Shown piece after piece: positions 7,161-8,534 of a stretch of 8,534 bases of DNA. The notes under the pieces are model-generated. The model had not been told where the DNA came from and searched no databases. It worked only from the letters and a program-made list of their open reading frames with translations. Location: positions 1-8,534 of the forward strand of contig CAMNJK010000061.1 in assembly GCA_946541435.1 (NCBI GenBank). Reading direction: 5' to 3'. Every line of letters starts with the position of its first letter. Within the stretch, counting starts at the first letter, position 1. Origin of the DNA: an uncultured Bacillota bacterium (GTDB taxonomy: Bacteria; Bacillota; Clostridia; Peptostreptococcales; Anaerovoracaceae). The position numbers and the translations under genes were made by a program.

Positions 7161-7175
7161 ACGTACAGTTTTGAA
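7161..7175 (+). repeat. Degenerate third copy of the transporter-end repeat
   Basis: ACGTACAGTTTTGAA, 21 bases after the dehydrogenase stop, resembles ACGTACAGCACTGAA at 5952-5966 (12 of 15 bases identical). Together with the tandem pair the sequence flanks the dehydrogenase gene on both sides. The match is short and could be chance. Confidence 0.35.
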
Positions 7176-7183
7176 CCGGAGTT

Positions 7184-7214
7184 GACAGAGGGTCGTTGAT
7201 ATCGACCCTCTGTC
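7184..7214 (+). promoter_or_regulatory. Perfect 12-bp inverted repeat (probable operator) around the yjbQ -35 box
   Basis: GACAGAGGGTCG (7184-7195) and CGACCCTCTGTC (7203-7214) are exact reverse complements separated by 7 bases, TTGATAT. A 12-of-12 arm match is very unlikely by chance. The centre holds the -35 hexamer of the yjbQ promoter and the right arm fills most of the spacer, which is the classic position for a repressor operator. In the upstream dehydrogenase transcript it would also fold as a strong hairpin, but no T tract follows (GTTATATAATCG), so it is not a standard terminator. The cognate regulator is not in the window. Confidence 0.8.
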
Positions 7215-7224
7215 GTTATATAAT
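7196..7224 (+). promoter_or_regulatory. SigA-type promoter giving a leaderless yjbQ transcript
   Basis: TTGATA (7196-7201), a 17-bp spacer and a perfect TATAAT (7219-7224). The usual start, 7 bases past the -10, is the A at 7231, which is the first base of the yjbQ ATG. No purine-rich RBS exists between the dehydrogenase stop and this ATG at a usable distance. Confidence 0.75.
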
Positions 7225-7230
7225 CGAACT

Positions 7231-7632
7231 ATGAAAATGAAAGAGATCGAAGTCAAGACAAGCAAACACACACAGATGCGGGACATCACCCGTGAGATCC
7301 AGGCAGCAGTCACAGAATCCGGCGTCACGGAGGGCATCTGCATGGTCTTCGTGCCCCATACCACAGCGGCGGTGACCATCAACGAGAACGCGGATCCGGA
7401 TGTGGTCCGGGATTTCACCATGGAGATCAACAAGATCGTTCCCTGGGAGGATGGATATCACCACATGGAAGGGAATTCCGCGGCTCACCTGAAGTCCAGC
7501 ATGATCGGTTTCTCGGAGCAGATCATCATCGAGAATGGGAAACTGGTACTGGGTGTCTGGCAGGGGATCTACTTCTGTGAATACGACGGACCGCGCCGGC
7601 GCAAGGTTTATGTCAAGATCATGGAAGGGTAA
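7231..7632 (+). CDS. yjbQ: YjbQ family (UPF0047) protein
   Basis: This 133-aa single-domain protein is a clear YjbQ/UPF0047 homologue of full family length. Family hallmarks are GICMVFVPHTTAAVTINENA (35-54, His43), the DPDVVRDF segment (55-62), HMEGNSAAHLKSS (78-90, with His78 and His86) and LGVWQGIYFCEYDGPRRRKV (107-126). The conserved histidines form a probable metal or phosphate site in the trimeric fold. Weak thiamine-phosphate synthase activity has been reported for E. coli YjbQ, but the physiological role is unsettled. The start could be the ATG at 7231 or the one at 7237 (MKMKEIEV); family N-termini fit either. Neither has an RBS, and the promoter predicts transcription starting at 7231, so translation is probably leaderless. 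It lies 12 bases before pgeF and in the same frame. Confidence 0.93.
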   Translation: MKMKEIEVKTSKHTQMRDITREIQAAVTESGVTEGICMVFVPHTTAAVTINENADPDVVRDFTMEINKIVPWEDGYHHMEGNSAAHLKSSMIGFSEQIIIENGKLVLGVWQGIYFCEYDGPRRRKVYVKIMEG

Positions 7633-7644
7633 AAGCAGGAAATC

Positions 7645-8534
7645 ATGCAGCTGCAGTATTCAGACCACAATGAGATTTTCCATCTGCATACGGAGGGCCT
7701 TCCATATCTGTCGGTACAGATGCTGGATGAGCTGGGCGTGCCCAATCTGTATTCCACCAGATTCTGCCGTTATGACGAAAAGACCGGGGAGGGAGCTCCC
7801 GGACTCAGGGTCGTCGTCATGAAGGCAGAAGATCCGCAGGAAGCCGCGCCGGCGGTCTTCGCAGGCAGGGACCGGCTGGCAAGGCAGCTGGGCTCTTCCA
7901 TCCACCGGGAGTGCGTGGCGGACCAGATGCATACCAGCAATGTCTATACGGTCAGGCTGGAAGACCTGGGACCCATCCTGCGGGAGGACAAACCGGAACG
8001 CAGAAGGAATGTGGACGGACTCATTACGGATCTGCCGGACGTGGTCCTGACGGTCTTCGGAGCAGACTGCCCGCCGGTCTATCTTGCGGATCCGGTGAGA
8101 AAAGCCGTGGGACTGGTGCACGCGGGGTGGCGGGGGACCCTGGGACGGATCCCTGCCGTGGCCATCCGGCGGATGGCAGAAGAATTCGGAAGCGAGCCGG
8201 CAGATATGTATGCTGCCATCGGCCCCGGAATCTGCATAGACTGTTATGAGATGGGAGACGAGGTTTACGAGATCTTTGCCGCCGAATGGGGGCAGGCGGC
8301 CGCGGATCGGATCTTCCGGCGGTACCCTGCCAAAGACCCGGAGGGAGAGGAGATCCCCGGCGGGAAGTACCATCTGGATCTGCGGGAAGCCAACCGGATG
8401 ACCCTGCTGGAGTCCGGTTTGGCTGAGGACCATGTCGCCGTATCCAATGTCTGTACCAAATGCAATGCGGATGTCTTCTATTCCTACCGGGCCCACAGGA
8501 TGGAGAACGAGCAGGCAGCCATGATCGTGAACCG
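7645..8534 (+). CDS. pgeF: PgeF/YfiH-family protein (DUF152, 'laccase domain'), 3' partial
   Basis: The open frame runs from the ATG at 7645 through the right edge (296 full codons seen) and lacks only a short C-terminus. Motifs of the Cu-oxidase_4/DUF152 family are clear: QMHTSNV (94-100), RNVDGLITD (121-129), FGADCPPVYLADP (138-150), GLVHAGWRGT (156-165), AIGPGICIDCYEMGDEV (191-207) and CTKCNADVFYSYRA (270-283). His96, Cys142 and His159 correspond to the family's zinc site. In E. coli, PgeF (YfiH) removes misincorporated L-Ser from peptidoglycan precursors, and relatives such as human LACC1 act on purine nucleosides; which applies here is not settled. Residues 1-20 are less conserved. The start is supported by GCAGGA (7635-7640), at a shortish 4-base spacing from the ATG, and by the in-frame yjbQ stop just upstream. 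It is probably cotranscribed with yjbQ. Confidence 0.92.
   Translation, partial: MQLQYSDHNEIFHLHTEGLPYLSVQMLDELGVPNLYSTRFCRYDEKTGEGAPGLRVVVMKAEDPQEAAPAVFAGRDRLARQLGSSIHRECVADQMHTSNVYTVRLEDLGPILREDKPERRRNVDGLITDLPDVVLTVFGADCPPVYLADPVRKAVGLVHAGWRGTLGRIPAVAIRRMAEEFGSEPADMYAAIGPGICIDCYEMGDEVYEIFAAEWGQAAADRIFRRYPAKDPEGEEIPGGKYHLDLREANRMTLLESGLAEDHVAVSNVCTKCNADVFYSYRAHRMENEQAAMIVN

Noticed and set aside
7182..7187. Consensus TTGACA as the -35 box of the yjbQ promoter
   Set aside because: It is 31 bp from TATAAT and no -10-like hexamer lies 16-18 bp downstream; TTGATA at 7196 has ideal spacing.
7184..7214. The 12-bp palindrome as an intrinsic terminator for the dehydrogenase gene
   Set aside because: No T tract follows the stem, and it overlaps a near-consensus promoter, so an operator is the better reading; some pausing or termination is not excluded.

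Overview
The window is a compact, entirely plus-strand stretch of a bacterial chromosome. By eye it is fairly GC-rich (mid to upper 50s percent), with strong Shine-Dalgarno sequences, SigA-type promoters and short gene spacings. The secreted papain-like protease with lectin-like, Ig-like and Fn3-like modules, and the PgeF and YjbQ homologues, suggest a GC-rich member of the Clostridia (Lachnospiraceae or a relative). That taxonomic guess is inference from protein style, not from a marker gene. I see no rRNA, tRNA, insertion sequence, phage gene or CRISPR array.

Region 1 (1-4153): the 3' part of a secreted C1A (papain-type) cysteine protease runs in from the left edge. After 24 bases comes a complete amidohydrolase of the YtcJ/Amidohydro_3 type, and the unit closes with a clear intrinsic terminator at about 4128-4153.

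Region 2 (4175-7139): a good promoter (TTGACG, 17 bp, TATTAT) and a roughly 87-nt leader with several competing inverted repeats lead into a three-gene unit. It encodes a 73-aa single-pass membrane protein, an NCS1-family nucleobase/hydantoin-type cation symporter, and a group III iron-type alcohol dehydrogenase. The small protein sits 10 bases before the transporter and may be an accessory subunit or regulator of it. The transporter's 3' end carries a 15-bp tandem duplication that keeps its stop codon.

Region 3 (7184-8534): a perfect 12-bp inverted repeat encloses the -35 box of a near-consensus promoter (TTGATA, 17 bp, TATAAT). The predicted start of transcription coincides with the ATG of a YjbQ/UPF0047 gene that has no visible ribosome binding site, so this looks like a repressible promoter making a leaderless mRNA. 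The next gene, in the same frame and 12 bases on, is a PgeF/YfiH (DUF152, 'laccase domain') gene truncated by the right edge; its domain is nearly complete.

Most genes are recognisable housekeeping or catabolic families. The parts least explained by known families are the small membrane protein paired with the NCS1 transporter, the structured leader before it, and the leaderless, palindrome-embedded promoter of yjbQ-pgeF.
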